A stretch of 64,000 nucleotides of DNA, taken from NCBI RefSeq assembly GCF_032017025.1, contig NZ_DALZQO010000001.1, positions 248,001-312,000 on the forward strand, in the 5' to 3' direction. The stretch's first letter is position 1, and each line of letters starts with the position of its first letter. The position numbers and the translations under genes are program-made. A model generated the notes under the pieces. It searched no databases. It was not told where the DNA came from and saw only the letters and a program-made list of their open reading frames with translations. Source of the stretch: Hydrogenoanaerobacterium sp032017025. Lineage in GTDB: Bacteria > Bacillota > Clostridia > Oscillospirales > Ruminococcaceae. Below are positions 44,922 to 53,687 of this stretch, piece by piece.

Positions 44922-46092
44922 AATAGCCCTCTTCATCCCAATCTTCGGCATACTCGCTATAGTCATCTAAAATGTCACCGGCGTATTCTCTGTATGTTTC
45001 AGCCAATTCTTCTACACATTCGTTCTCATAAGCTTCGTATTCTTCATCATATTCAAAAGAATCATCAGTACTAAAATCTGAATCCTCATAAGCAGAATAA
45101 TCATTATCATAGTATCCAAGTCTTCGATCTGCTTTATATTTTTGGAATTCATCCTTAGTCAAAAACTTGCCAATTAGTCGCTGTGCTGAAAACCGAAGCT
45201 CATCATTGGCGTCTACGTCACATTGTAAAACTGTCCAACCGTGATAATACTTATCCCCATTCTGCTTGGAATCAAATTTTACATCCCTAATATCCACAAA
45301 ATATTTATCCATCTTTAACTGGTATCTATCTTTATGTGGTTGAACCTGCGTGCCAGTAAAATTCACCATAAAGTAGCTCCGTGAATTTTTATGCTCAGAA
45401 CAAAACGCAAACACCTCAGCAAAGTTATGAATGAAGTTTGGTATCTTAGGATAATGCTGTTCATATTTTTCTTTTAACTTTGGAACATTGCCTTTTCCTA
45501 AAATACGGATCGGACTAACAATTCGCAGAGTATTAAGATGAAATTCGCTTTTAACTGTTTTGAATTCAGCTTGAATAACCGTTTGCTCTTTGAGTTGTGC
45601 AAACTCATTATGATAACTATGTAAGCCGTATTCGCTACCGTTGGTGTCAACAACATTTACAACCTTACCAGTAAAAACATCAATGCCAATTATCCGTAAA
45701 AATGGCTTGTTTCCTCTTTTGATTTTCTGGCAGAGTATAATAACAGTATTTCTTTTCGTGACCCCGTCAAAACTGTCAAACAACATTCTTTCATCAATGG
45801 TAGGCAAATTAAAAACATTAATTAAATCTTCGTTAGTCGAAACGGCTTCTACGATGACGTCTGTAGACTCTACAGTTATTGGCTCTGGTAGATACTTGCT
45901 ATATTTATCTTTAATCTTTTGCTTGTCAGGATCTTTAAAATCTTCGATTGACAAAAACAATATAGTTCCCCACACAGAATTAGAAATTTTCTTTTCACCA
46001 ACATTATGAAAATTGATTAAGACATAATCATCGAATTTCTCAATAACCGAACCAATTCCAAAAACTTTATGCCATACATCTTTTAAAGTCAT
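44905..46092 (-). CDS. Unknown protein with Tudor-like N-terminus and acidic Tyr-rich tail
   Basis: A 395-residue soluble protein. The first 35 residues (FGIGSVIEKFDDYVLINF then GEKKI) match the Tudor-like C-terminal domain of UvrD/PcrA helicases, which binds RNA polymerase. A middle domain (about 60-320) is unrecognised; it contains FMVNFTGTQVQPHKDRYQLK. The last 70 residues are almost only Asp, Glu, Tyr and Ser (DSDFSTDDSFEYDEEYEAYE), a DNA-mimic-like composition. It lies in the run of nine genes. Confidence 0.7.
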   Translation of the reverse strand: MTLKDVWHKVFGIGSVIEKFDDYVLINFHNVGEKKISNSVWGTILFLSIEDFKDPDKQKIKDKYSKYLPEPITVESTDVIVEAVSTNEDLINVFNLPTIDERMLFDSFDGVTKRNTVIILCQKIKRGNKPFLRIIGIDVFTGKVVNVVDTNGSEYGLHSYHNEFAQLKEQTVIQAEFKTVKSEFHLNTLRIVSPIRILGKGNVPKLKEKYEQHYPKIPNFIHNFAEVFAFCSEHKNSRSYFMVNFTGTQVQPHKDRYQLKMDKYFVDIRDVKFDSKQNGDKYYHGWTVLQCDVDANDELRFSAQRLIGKFLTKDEFQKYKADRRLGYYDNDYSAYEDSDFSTDDSFEYDEEYEAYENECVEELAETYREYAGDILDDYSEYAEDWDEEGYYDEDR

Positions 46093-46109
46093 TATTATAT
46101 TTTCCTCAC

Positions 46110-46379
46110 TTACCTCTTATAATATTGAGACCACAAATCATCATGGGGATGTTCATTTCTTACATCTACTGGCATGCCGAAAATTCTTATATGATCCCCA
46201 AAACTATTTCGTTTCAGCCCAAGCTTATTAGTATCTAAATCATCACATTTATGTGCTTGTCTACACATTTTACAACGTTTGGGAGGGGCAAATCTTTTTT
46301 TCTTATAAAACTCAACTTCATGTTCAGTCATCTCAAATTTATTGCCACATTCTATGCAAGTTATTTTTATAGTACACAT
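46110..46379 (-). CDS. Small zinc-ribbon protein
   Basis: An 89-residue protein with CIECG near the start and CKMCRQ about 30 residues later, a probable treble or ribbon zinc site (Probable zinc-ribbon family). The intervening stretch is EFYKKKRFAPPKRC. The tail (RNSFGDHIRIFGMPVDVRNE) is unassigned. I choose the second ATG, 46379, at a normal distance from GGAGG; the first (46385) is 3 nt away. Confidence 0.75.
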   Translation of the reverse strand: MCTIKITCIECGNKFEMTEHEVEFYKKKRFAPPKRCKMCRQAHKCDDLDTNKLGLKRNSFGDHIRIFGMPVDVRNEHPHDDLWSQYYKR

Positions 46380-46393
46380 ATTCATTACCCTCC

Positions 46394-46648
46394 CTATTGC
46401 AAAATTAGACTGGTAACACCTTGGTTTAAACTTAAGAATTTACGCTTAACTCTTGGATTGTAAAATTCTTTCCTCACCATATTCATCAAAGCAGTTCCAC
46501 TATGGTATCCATGAATTACTATAATTTCTTTAATATCCAGAGGGGCGGTGGCTACTTTATTATTCAAATAAATCGCAGCCTCCCAAACTTTCATTTTGTG
46601 TAAGTCGATTTTCATAATTTCAGTTTCTTTAAAGCTATAATCTAACAT
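46394..46648 (-). CDS. Small Smr-domain protein
   Basis: An 84-residue protein that is essentially one Smr domain: IDLHKMKVWEAA (the DLH motif, about 14-25) and IIVIHGYHSGTALMNMVRKEF (the HGxGxG-type loop, here HGYHSG). Smr domains bind or cleave nucleic acids (MutS2, SmrB). It is the first gene of the island run and lies 40 bp from the inverted-repeat element. The second ATG (46648) fits GGAG at 7 nt. Confidence 0.75.
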   Translation of the reverse strand: MLDYSFKETEIMKIDLHKMKVWEAAIYLNNKVATAPLDIKEIIVIHGYHSGTALMNMVRKEFYNPRVKRKFLSLNQGVTSLILQ

Positions 46649-46686
46649 TTTCATTCTCCTTTAATTTTAAAATGGATAAAATTAAA

Positions 46687-46831
46687 GGACACCTATAAAA
46701 AAAGATCTAATCCTTGAGAACACAACCAACTAAAGCTTATAGAAATATTCTATAAACTAAAGTGCTTTGCTGCGCTAACAGCAAAAGCAGAGTTGTGTCA
46801 ATCAAAATTAAATCACTTTTTATAAGTGTCC
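46687..46831. repeat. 145-bp inverted-repeat element (MITE-like or structured RNA)
   Basis: Ends GGACACCTATAAAAA (46687-46701) and TTTTTATAAGTGTCC (46817-46831) form a 15-bp stem with one mismatch; homology of the two arms extends about 40 bp. Inside are ACACAAC/GTTGTGT, a TTATAGA-AATAT-TCTATAA hairpin and a GCTTTGCTG/CAGCAAAAGC hairpin. No target duplication is apparent. It lies between the divergent island operon and the 46944 gene. Confidence 0.7.
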
Positions 46832-46943
46832 ACTATCATAATAAGCCAATATGAAAATTTTGTCAATACTTTTATATTAAATGTTTGGTAGCTATTTATA
46901 GCTGCCTGTGGTATCCTTTGAAACTAATAAAGGGGGTGCTACT

Positions 46944-47270
46944 ATGCAAAAAAGATTGGATGACCTATACCACAGTTTCTGTAACAAGCAAGACTTTACA
47001 AATCGTATGCTTTCCGTTGAAGAAAGCAATAAGGATTTGATCAGCAAACTTTCAGAAGCAGACGGAAAAGCTTTACTACGGATCATTGATACCTTACAAA
47101 TGATTTGCAATTATCAAAGCAAGGCAAGTTTTATCCAAGGCTTCAAATTAGGCTTTGAGCTAACAACTGAATTACAAACTTACGATTCCCGCAGTGCTGA
47201 GATAGACTCTCAAAACTGCGGGAATTCTTTTATGCCCCAGGAGGTGCAGAAAGATGAAGAAGAAAACTAA
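46944..47270 (+). CDS. Small protein, DUF6809-like, of mobile-element type
   Basis: A 108-residue protein with an acidic helical body. LDDLYHSF at the start and SFIQGFKLGFELTTEL near residue 70 resemble small proteins of Firmicutes integrative elements that I recall as DUF6809; not confirmed. ATG 46944 follows AGGGGG at 7 nt. It overlaps the next gene by 17 bp. Confidence 0.6.
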   Translation: MQKRLDDLYHSFCNKQDFTNRMLSVEESNKDLISKLSEADGKALLRIIDTLQMICNYQSKASFIQGFKLGFELTTELQTYDSRSAEIDSQNCGNSFMPQEVQKDEEEN

Positions 47271-47823
47271 AATCGTATTAACAGCAGCCACACTTGCAAC
47301 TTTTTCTCTGACGATAACAGCGTATCAACAGAAGTCTCAGATGCCACCCAGTCAGCCCGACGTTCGCCCCATGTCAGCACTTACAGAGAGCAGTAGGGAT
47401 AACACCCCACCCGCAGAAAATAAAACCGTTGTTGCGGACGAAAGCCCAATAATCAGCACCCAAAACCCATCACATGACAGCACCCTTACAGAAACCGATT
47501 TTGAGCCACCAACTACAGCTGACAGCAAGGGAATTTTGACGGAGAGCAGTCCCCAAAGGGATAACCCTACCCCCACACATGCACCATCAAAAAACACCAT
47601 CACAACCAAGGCGTGTGAGCCCCAGATGGGAGATACCCGTATGGTAAATGGTCAAAAGCAAAGCTACTTCTTAGGCTTCGGCTGGGTAGACGATATGGGC
47701 GAGAATGAGGTTATCTACTGCGAGGGAATGTACGAGAACGGCAACAAAATTGGCAGCATGGGCGGTGGCACCTTTGTAGACGGCGATGGGGACATCAATA
47801 AAATGATCGGTATCATGGATTAA
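47254..47823 (+). CDS. Exported or anchored protein, DUF6550-like
   Basis: A 189-residue protein with an N-terminal hydrophobic signal (about 6-22), then about 90 residues of Pro/Ser/Thr linker. The C-terminal part (about 120-189), CEPQMGDTRMVNGQKQSYF then GFGWV...GGGTFVDGDGD, resembles the DUF6550 family seen in integrative elements, as I recall it. Function unknown. GGAGG inside the preceding gene sets the start. Confidence 0.6.
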   Translation: MKKKTKIVLTAATLATFSLTITAYQQKSQMPPSQPDVRPMSALTESSRDNTPPAENKTVVADESPIISTQNPSHDSTLTETDFEPPTTADSKGILTESSPQRDNPTPTHAPSKNTITTKACEPQMGDTRMVNGQKQSYFLGFGWVDDMGENEVIYCEGMYENGNKIGSMGGGTFVDGDGDINKMIGIMD

Positions 47824-47834
47824 ATATTAAAACA

Positions 47835-47878
47835 AGAACAAGGTGACGGTATCAGCCATACCGTCACCTTGTTCTATT
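47835..47878. terminator. Terminator between convergent genes
   Basis: An 18-bp perfect stem (47835-47852 with 47858-47875), loop CAGCC, flanked by A and T stretches. Confidence 0.85.
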
Positions 47879-49079
47879 TCTTAATCTCCGACAAATATTC
47901 CTCAATGGTAATTTCATCATTTTCGGCTTTTGTACGCCACTGGATTGCCCAGCTTGCCCACTGCTCAAATTCAGAAACCGTCATTTTCTTTTTCATATAT
48001 CTTGCATAATGCGCCTTGTATGCACGGTTATAGCCTTGCCATACAGGGTCATTTTTGCATTTATCATCATATCGCTTTCTTGCCCCAACCTCTCGACAAG
48101 TCTTGGTACTGTCTTGCGGTGCAGTGCGTTCGCAGTAGTCGGTATACTTTCCAGATTGAATGAGGAAATACTGACTGCAGTTCTCACATTTCTTTGGCAG
48201 GTAGTTTGTTTCGATGCCACTAAATAAATCGTAATATAAAAATGCTCCCAGCGACTTGAACTTATATGTTTTACAAAGAATTGATTTTCCTTTCGCATCT
48301 GTCAAAACAGAATGAGAAAACATACCGTATCCCGAAGTGAAGTTTAAATATGGTGTTGTTTTTAAGCTCTCATATTTTTTTAGAAAAGAGGTAAAGTGTT
48401 CTGCCAAAACACTATTATCCAAAAACTTATGCTCTGCATTTAAGTAGTTGTCTATAAAATCAACATACACTTCCTTTACACGCAAAATATCGTCAATGAA
48501 AGTGATATATCTCTCAAATAGATTTTTGATATCTGTGTTCAGTGTCTCTAAATCAGCAGACATTTCATAATTAAAAAGCTCCTCTTTTAAATCCCACGGT
48601 TCAAATTTTGTAATATAAAAATGATGTCTGTCCTCTCCGCAGTAGGTATCAACATAATGATTAAATCCATATTCGTTGGAAAAATCATCGCTGTATAAAA
48701 GCTCGTCCTCCACTTCATCCGTATCGCCTGTTTCCCATATCCAAGGCTTTGTGTTCAATACATCAACTAATTTTTCAGCGTGTAGCTCACTACTGCTTGC
48801 AATATGGTTGGCAATGGATAGCTGATTAAAATATTGATCTATAAGGCGCATTGCTCCCTGTGCTTTCTGCACATGGGAGTTGTATTGTTCTATTCTGAAA
48901 ATTTCCATATTCCCAAACAAATCAAGCTGAGGCAGCTCCCTGACTAAAGTTTCTCTGCAGCCTTTTAAATTGGGCACCTTGGAATTTAGTATTTCTATTA
49001 AAACTTCGTTGGAAACAAATGCTTTTTTGCCTTCCAAATAGATATCGTTGTCCTTAAAATTTGCTGTAAAAGTAAACAT
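47874..49079 (-). CDS. DUF6076-type protein of mobile elements
   Basis: A 401-residue soluble protein. The C-terminal region has a zinc-finger-like CENCSQYF...YC...CREVGARKRYDDK, followed by PVWQGYNRAYKAHYARYMKKKMTVSEFEQW. I remember this block as DUF6076 or a related family of conjugative and phage-like elements. The N-terminal two thirds are helical and unassigned. Start ATG 49079 has GGGGTGA upstream. The upstream region carries a repeat array. Confidence 0.7.
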   Translation of the reverse strand: MFTFTANFKDNDIYLEGKKAFVSNEVLIEILNSKVPNLKGCRETLVRELPQLDLFGNMEIFRIEQYNSHVQKAQGAMRLIDQYFNQLSIANHIASSSELHAEKLVDVLNTKPWIWETGDTDEVEDELLYSDDFSNEYGFNHYVDTYCGEDRHHFYITKFEPWDLKEELFNYEMSADLETLNTDIKNLFERYITFIDDILRVKEVYVDFIDNYLNAEHKFLDNSVLAEHFTSFLKKYESLKTTPYLNFTSGYGMFSHSVLTDAKGKSILCKTYKFKSLGAFLYYDLFSGIETNYLPKKCENCSQYFLIQSGKYTDYCERTAPQDSTKTCREVGARKRYDDKCKNDPVWQGYNRAYKAHYARYMKKKMTVSEFEQWASWAIQWRTKAENDEITIEEYLSEIKK

Positions 49080-49102
49080 ACAAGCTCACCCCTTTAAACA
49101 TG

Positions 49103-49305
49103 AAATAGATGATGCAATACACGAAATAGAAAGTGTTTTTGCAATAGACAATAGCATCACGAAAAATAGAGAATTTACTAAAATAGATAATGCAAACTCT
49201 CTAAATAGAGAATGTATAATTTATTGTACCACATCTATTTACAACCTGCAATAGTTGCTGTATGCTTTTGATAGATGATAGCTGTCAATCTTACAACATC
49301 TATTT
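49103..49305. repeat. Iterated AAATAGA motifs between divergent genes
   Basis: The heptamer AAATAGA (or CAATAGA) recurs on the plus strand at 49103, 49124, 49142, 49164, 49181 and 49203, spaced 17-22 bp. Inverted copies TCTATTT occur at 49234 and 49299. One stretch (TCTCTAAATAGAGA, 49198-49211) is palindromic. The array sits between the DUF6076-type gene and the AAA-recombinase fusion gene, as expected of an operator or iteron-like set. Confidence 0.7.
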
Positions 49306-49318
49306 GAAAGGAGAGCAA

Positions 49319-50866
49319 ATGAAGAAGTTTAACACCATCACCGGAGAAGAATTACTATCGAAAGAAGTTAGAGAGATTCCGTTCATCATCAAAGATTTAA
49401 TTCCTATTGGACTTACGCTTCTTGCAGGTTCAGCAAAGGTGGGTAAAAGCTGGCTCGCACTGTGGCTCAGTATCGCTGTTGCCAAGGGGGAAGCTGTTTG
49501 GGGATACACCGAAATTGTCTTTCCAAACTATGATGTGCGATTTATCGCTATCGGTGACGGCATTGACAGTCTGTATGGCAACGATGATTTTACCCCTTTT
49601 AAAAATATAATCAACGAGCTTTATGCAAAAGACTGCAGCCGTAAAATCCGTGCAGCCAAGCGTGCCAAAGCTGAAACAGGTGCTTGGCTTGGTGGCAAGC
49701 CTCCATACGGGTATATGCGTGACCCCGAAAATCCTAAAAGTCATCTTGTTCCCGATGAAGAATCCGCCGAGGTTGTAAAGCTGATATTTTCTCTCTGTGT
49801 TGGTGGTAAAGGTCCCAATCAGATTGCACGAGAGCTAAAAAAGCGTGAGATACTCACCCCGGCACATTACTATTATCGCAAAGAGGGGAAGAAGAATGCC
49901 AAGCTGAATTTGGAGCAGCCATACAAGTGGCACTCTGAAAATGTAACACGAGTTTTGGAAAATGAGGTTTATCTTGGACACACCATCAGCCTTGTCAACA
50001 CCACCAAGTCCTATAAAAATAAGAAGCGTGTGGTGCGTCCAACCGATGAGCAAGTGCGTTTTGAAAATACCCATGAAGCTCTTGTGGACAAAGAAACTTG
50101 GGATATCGTCCAAAAGTTAAGAGAGAGTAAAATCAGACCGACACCTATGGACAACCCTAACATTTTCTCAGGACTGTTATACTGTCAGGACTGTGGGGAC
50201 AAGCTTGACCTCTATCGCACCCACACCAAAGGTGAGAATTACAATAATTTCAAATGCCGAACTTACAACAAAAACGGCAAAGACTTTTGTACATCTCACT
50301 ACATCCGAGAGGATGCCATTAAAGCAATTGTGCTGGATGATTTAAGGCGTGTCACTCACCTTGCCCGGACGCATGAAAGCTTATTTGGAAAGTATCTCAA
50401 CAAGAAAAACACCACACAGGTGCAAAGTGATATTTCAAATTTGTATCAAAAAATAGTAAAGCTCAAGCATCGTGAAGCAGAGCTAAAGGCACTTTTCAAA
50501 CGGCTGTATGAAGATAATGTGCTGGGCAAAATACCCAATGAAGTATTTCGTGCCCTAAGCCAAGATTACCTTGATGAGCAAAAGGAAGTAGCCACTGCTA
50601 TCCCAGAGAAAGAAAAAGAGCTGGAAAAGCTTAAAAGCAGCATTGCCAATGTAGATTTATTTATAGTCAAAGCCAAGCAATATCCCGAAATTCCGGAGCT
50701 GACTTCCGAAATCCTCCACCTGTTTATTGATAAGATTGTGGTTGGTGAAAAATCCCAACGATACTCGAGAACGGCATTTCAGCAAGTAACAATCTACTAT
50801 CGTGATGTTGGATTACTGGATTTAGCAGACACACAGGCACTACAGAAGGAATTAGGCGTGGCATAG
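49319..50866 (+). pseudogene. RepA/AAA ATPase start fused to truncated large serine recombinase
   Basis: A 515-residue chimera. Residues 1-62 are the start of a RepA-like AAA ATPase, with Walker A AGSAKVGKSWL. From about residue 64 (FPNYDVRFIAIGDGIDS) it is a Tn4451/TnpX-type large serine recombinase entering in the middle of its catalytic domain. The recombinase part, zinc ribbon CQDCGDKL...FKC, coiled coil and C-terminal domain, is intact. The N-terminal ~70 residues with the nucleophilic Ser are missing. The frame is kept across the join. Both activities are probably lost. The ATG follows GGAGAG at 5 nt. Confidence 0.85.
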
Positions 50867-50877
50867 GAATAGCAAAA

Positions 50878-50906
50878 GGCAGACAGCTTTCACTCAGCTG
50901 TCTGCC
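50878..50906. terminator. Hairpin after the fusion gene
   Basis: An 11-bp perfect stem (50878-50888 with 50896-50906) without a strong T-run. It lies between the island and the 3' end of ilvD. Confidence 0.5.
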
Positions 50907-50981
50907 CAAATGCAACAAAACTATTGAATTAAAAATGTTTCCCTATAACACGGTGGTTAAAGCTTTGCATGGCTTTTTTAT

Positions 50982-52652
50982 TTATTCGGATAGTACTGCG
51001 CCCGTATTTGCTGAGCTGACCAGTTTTGCATAACGCGCCAGCCAGCCGCGATGGCTGTGCGTGGGAGGATTTTGCCCTGCACGCCGCTCATCAAATTCAG
51101 CTTGTGTAACCTCGGCATCAATTCTGTTATGGGGAATATCGATGCGGATGATGTCACCATCATGCAGCAAGCCGATTTCGCCGCCCGCCGCCGCTTCGGG
51201 TGAGACATGCCCAATCGAAGCTCCTCGAGATGCACCGGAAAACCGCCCGTCGGTGATGAGCGCAACCTGCTTGTCAAGGCCCATACCCGCCAATGCAGCG
51301 GTTGGCCCAAGCATTTCGCGCATGCCCGGGCCGCCGCGCGGCCCCTCAAAGCGGATAACAACGACATCACCCGCTGCAATTTCACCCGAGAAAATCGCAG
51401 AAATGGCATCTTCTTCGCCGTCAAAAACACGGGCGGGGCCGCTGTGCACCAGCATTTCGGGTGCTACCGCCGATTGCTTTACAACACAGCCATCGCGTGC
51501 AATGTTGCCCCACAGCACTGCAATTCCGCCGGATAGGGAATGCGGCAGTTCTATTGAACGAATCACTGTGCCGTCTGCACCCGGTACACCTGAATTTTTC
51601 AGGTTCTCTCCGACTGTATGCCCTGTCACGGTCAGCGAATCGGCAATCAGATGGCCTTTTTTAGCCAGCTCTGCCATAACCGCCTGAACGCCGCCCGCCG
51701 CGTAGAGATCTTCAATATGATGATCTCCGGCAGGTGCCAGCCGGCATAAGTTAGGAGTCTTCAAACTGATTTGATTGATGAGGTTTAGGTCGACATCGAC
51801 GCACGCTTCGTGGGCAAGCGCCAGCAAATGCAGCACGCTGTTTGTACTGCATCCCAGTGCCATATCCACAGCCAATGCATTTTCAAACGCCTGCTTAGTT
51901 AAAATATCCCTGGGCTTAATCGCCCAATCCAAAAGATGCATAATCTGCATACCCGCCTGCTTTGCAAGCTGGATTCTCGCCGCATAAACAGCCGGAATTG
52001 TGCCGTTGCCGGGCAGTGCCATGCCAATGGCCTCGCACAGACAATTCATGCTGTTCGCCGTATACATGCCGGCGCAGGAACCACAGCCCGGGCAAGCGTT
52101 ATGCTCCAGCTGCGAAAGCTCGTCGCCGGTAATGAACCCAGCCTTGTACGCACCCACCGCCTCAAACATCTTTGAAAGGCTGATATCCTGCGCGTTGCTT
52201 TTGCCTGCCAGCATCGGCCCACCGCTGACTATGAGGGAGGGGATATTCAGCCGTGCCGCCGCCATCAGCATCCCCGGCACTACTTTATCGCAGTTGGGAA
52301 TCAGCACCAAGCCATCAAAGCAATGCGCCATCGCCATTGTTTCAATGGAGTCTGCGATGAGTTCCCTCGAGGGGAGCGAGTAGCACATACCCGAATGCCC
52401 CATAGAAATTCCGTCGCAAACGCCGATGGAAGGGAACAGAATCGGCGTACCGCCTGCCATGCGCACACCCGCTTTTACCGCTTCTGCGATTTTATCGAGA
52501 TGGATGTGCCCCGGCACTACCTCGCTGTAGGCAGATACCACACCAATGAGCGGACGGGACAGCTCCTCCTCTGTGAACCCGCAGGCATAAAACAGCGAAC
52601 GGTGCGGGGCACGTTCTGCCCCCTGCGTTACCTGACCGCTTTTTTCTTTCAT
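50982..52652 (-). CDS. ilvD: Dihydroxy-acid dehydratase
   Basis: A 556-residue Fe-S enzyme of branched-chain amino acid synthesis, dehydrating 2,3-dihydroxy-isovalerate and 2,3-dihydroxy-3-methylvalerate to 2-keto acids. Cluster cysteines are in PNCDK, CPGCGSCAGM and an upstream GVCDG. GHVSPEAAAGGEIG and the TDGRFSGA motif are conserved. ATG 52652, 9 nt after AAGG, is preferred to GTG 52661. It follows ilvC by 11 bp and ends the operon. Confidence 0.96.
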   Translation of the reverse strand: MKEKSGQVTQGAERAPHRSLFYACGFTEEELSRPLIGVVSAYSEVVPGHIHLDKIAEAVKAGVRMAGGTPILFPSIGVCDGISMGHSGMCYSLPSRELIADSIETMAMAHCFDGLVLIPNCDKVVPGMLMAAARLNIPSLIVSGGPMLAGKSNAQDISLSKMFEAVGAYKAGFITGDELSQLEHNACPGCGSCAGMYTANSMNCLCEAIGMALPGNGTIPAVYAARIQLAKQAGMQIMHLLDWAIKPRDILTKQAFENALAVDMALGCSTNSVLHLLALAHEACVDVDLNLINQISLKTPNLCRLAPAGDHHIEDLYAAGGVQAVMAELAKKGHLIADSLTVTGHTVGENLKNSGVPGADGTVIRSIELPHSLSGGIAVLWGNIARDGCVVKQSAVAPEMLVHSGPARVFDGEEDAISAIFSGEIAAGDVVVIRFEGPRGGPGMREMLGPTAALAGMGLDKQVALITDGRFSGASRGASIGHVSPEAAAGGEIGLLHDGDIIRIDIPHNRIDAEVTQAEFDERRAGQNPPTHSHRGWLARYAKLVSSANTGAVLSE

Positions 52653-52663
52653 TCTTGTCACCC

Positions 52664-53659
52664 TTATTTCTTCAGCCAGCTCATCATTTTTCTAAGCTGT
52701 GCCCCTACTTTTTCAACCGGATGCTCCGCCTCCATACGCCTTGTGGCAAGGAAGTGAGCACGTCCGCCCGCTCGGTTTTCAGAAATCCATTTGCTTGCAA
52801 AGGTGCCATCCTGAATCTCATGCAGCACCTTTTTCATCTCCTTGCGGGTTTCCTCGGTGATAATGCGTTTTCCGGTGCAGTAATCGCCATATTCAGCGGT
52901 ATCACTGATGGAATATCTCATCATAGCAAAGCCACCACTGTTGACCAAATCGACGATCAGCTTCATTTCATGTACGCACTCAAAGTATGCCATTTCGGGC
53001 GAGTACCCAGCTTCAACCAAGGTATCGAAGCCCGCCTTCATCAGCTCGGTGACACCGCCGCACAGCACGGCCTGTTCTCCGAACAAATCGGTTTCGGTTT
53101 CCTCTTTAAAGGTAGTTTCCATAATGCCTGCGCGTCCGGCGCCGATACCTGCCGCATATGCCATAGCAAGCTCTCTTGCCTTGCCGGAGTAATCCTGATG
53201 AATCGCAAACAGAGACGGTACACCCTTGCCCTCGAGGTATTGAGAGCGCACGGTATGCCCGGGGCCCTTAGGGGCTACCATTGCTACATCACAGTTGGGT
53301 GCAGGCAGAATCTGATTGTAGTGGATATTAAAGCCATGGGCGAACAGCAGCATTGCACCGCTTTTTAGGTTGGGGGCAACCGAAGCTTTGTAAATGTCAG
53401 CCGCCAGCTCATCCGGCACCAAGAGCATCACCAAATCTCCCGCAGCGGCGGCGTCCGCTACCTCCATAACCGTAAGCCCTGCCGCTCTTGCTTTTTCGCA
53501 GTTTTCCGAGTTTTCGCGCAAACCCACAACCACATCAACTCCGCTGTCCTTCAGGTTCAGCGCATGCGCGTGCCCTTGGCTACCATAGCCGATAATTGCA
53601 ACGGTCTTACCCTTTAATACACTTTGGTCACAGTCTTGCTCATAAAACATTTTTGCCAT
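52664..53659 (-). CDS. ilvC: Ketol-acid reductoisomerase
   Basis: A 331-residue class I enzyme: NADPH-dependent isomerisation and reduction of acetolactate. Rossmann motif IIGYGSQGHAHALNL (about 22-36), PKGPGHTVR, and the C-terminal knot with the GAGRAGIMET and CGG motifs are clear. ATG 53659 follows GGAGG at 8 nt; the frame to 53707 overlaps ilvN. Confidence 0.97.
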   Translation of the reverse strand: MAKMFYEQDCDQSVLKGKTVAIIGYGSQGHAHALNLKDSGVDVVVGLRENSENCEKARAAGLTVMEVADAAAAGDLVMLLVPDELAADIYKASVAPNLKSGAMLLFAHGFNIHYNQILPAPNCDVAMVAPKGPGHTVRSQYLEGKGVPSLFAIHQDYSGKARELAMAYAAGIGAGRAGIMETTFKEETETDLFGEQAVLCGGVTELMKAGFDTLVEAGYSPEMAYFECVHEMKLIVDLVNSGGFAMMRYSISDTAEYGDYCTGKRIITEETRKEMKKVLHEIQDGTFASKWISENRAGGRAHFLATRRMEAEHPVEKVGAQLRKMMSWLKK

Positions 53660-53687
53660 TTGAAAATCCTCCATCCATATATTTAGT

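Noticed and set aside
44922..44966. Longer start for the 62-residue acidic protein
   Set aside because: It would overlap the preceding gene by over 60 bp and lacks a ribosome site.
49048..49254. 68-codon plus-strand frame over the repeat array
   Set aside because: Its residues only mirror the AAATAGA repeats; no ribosome site.
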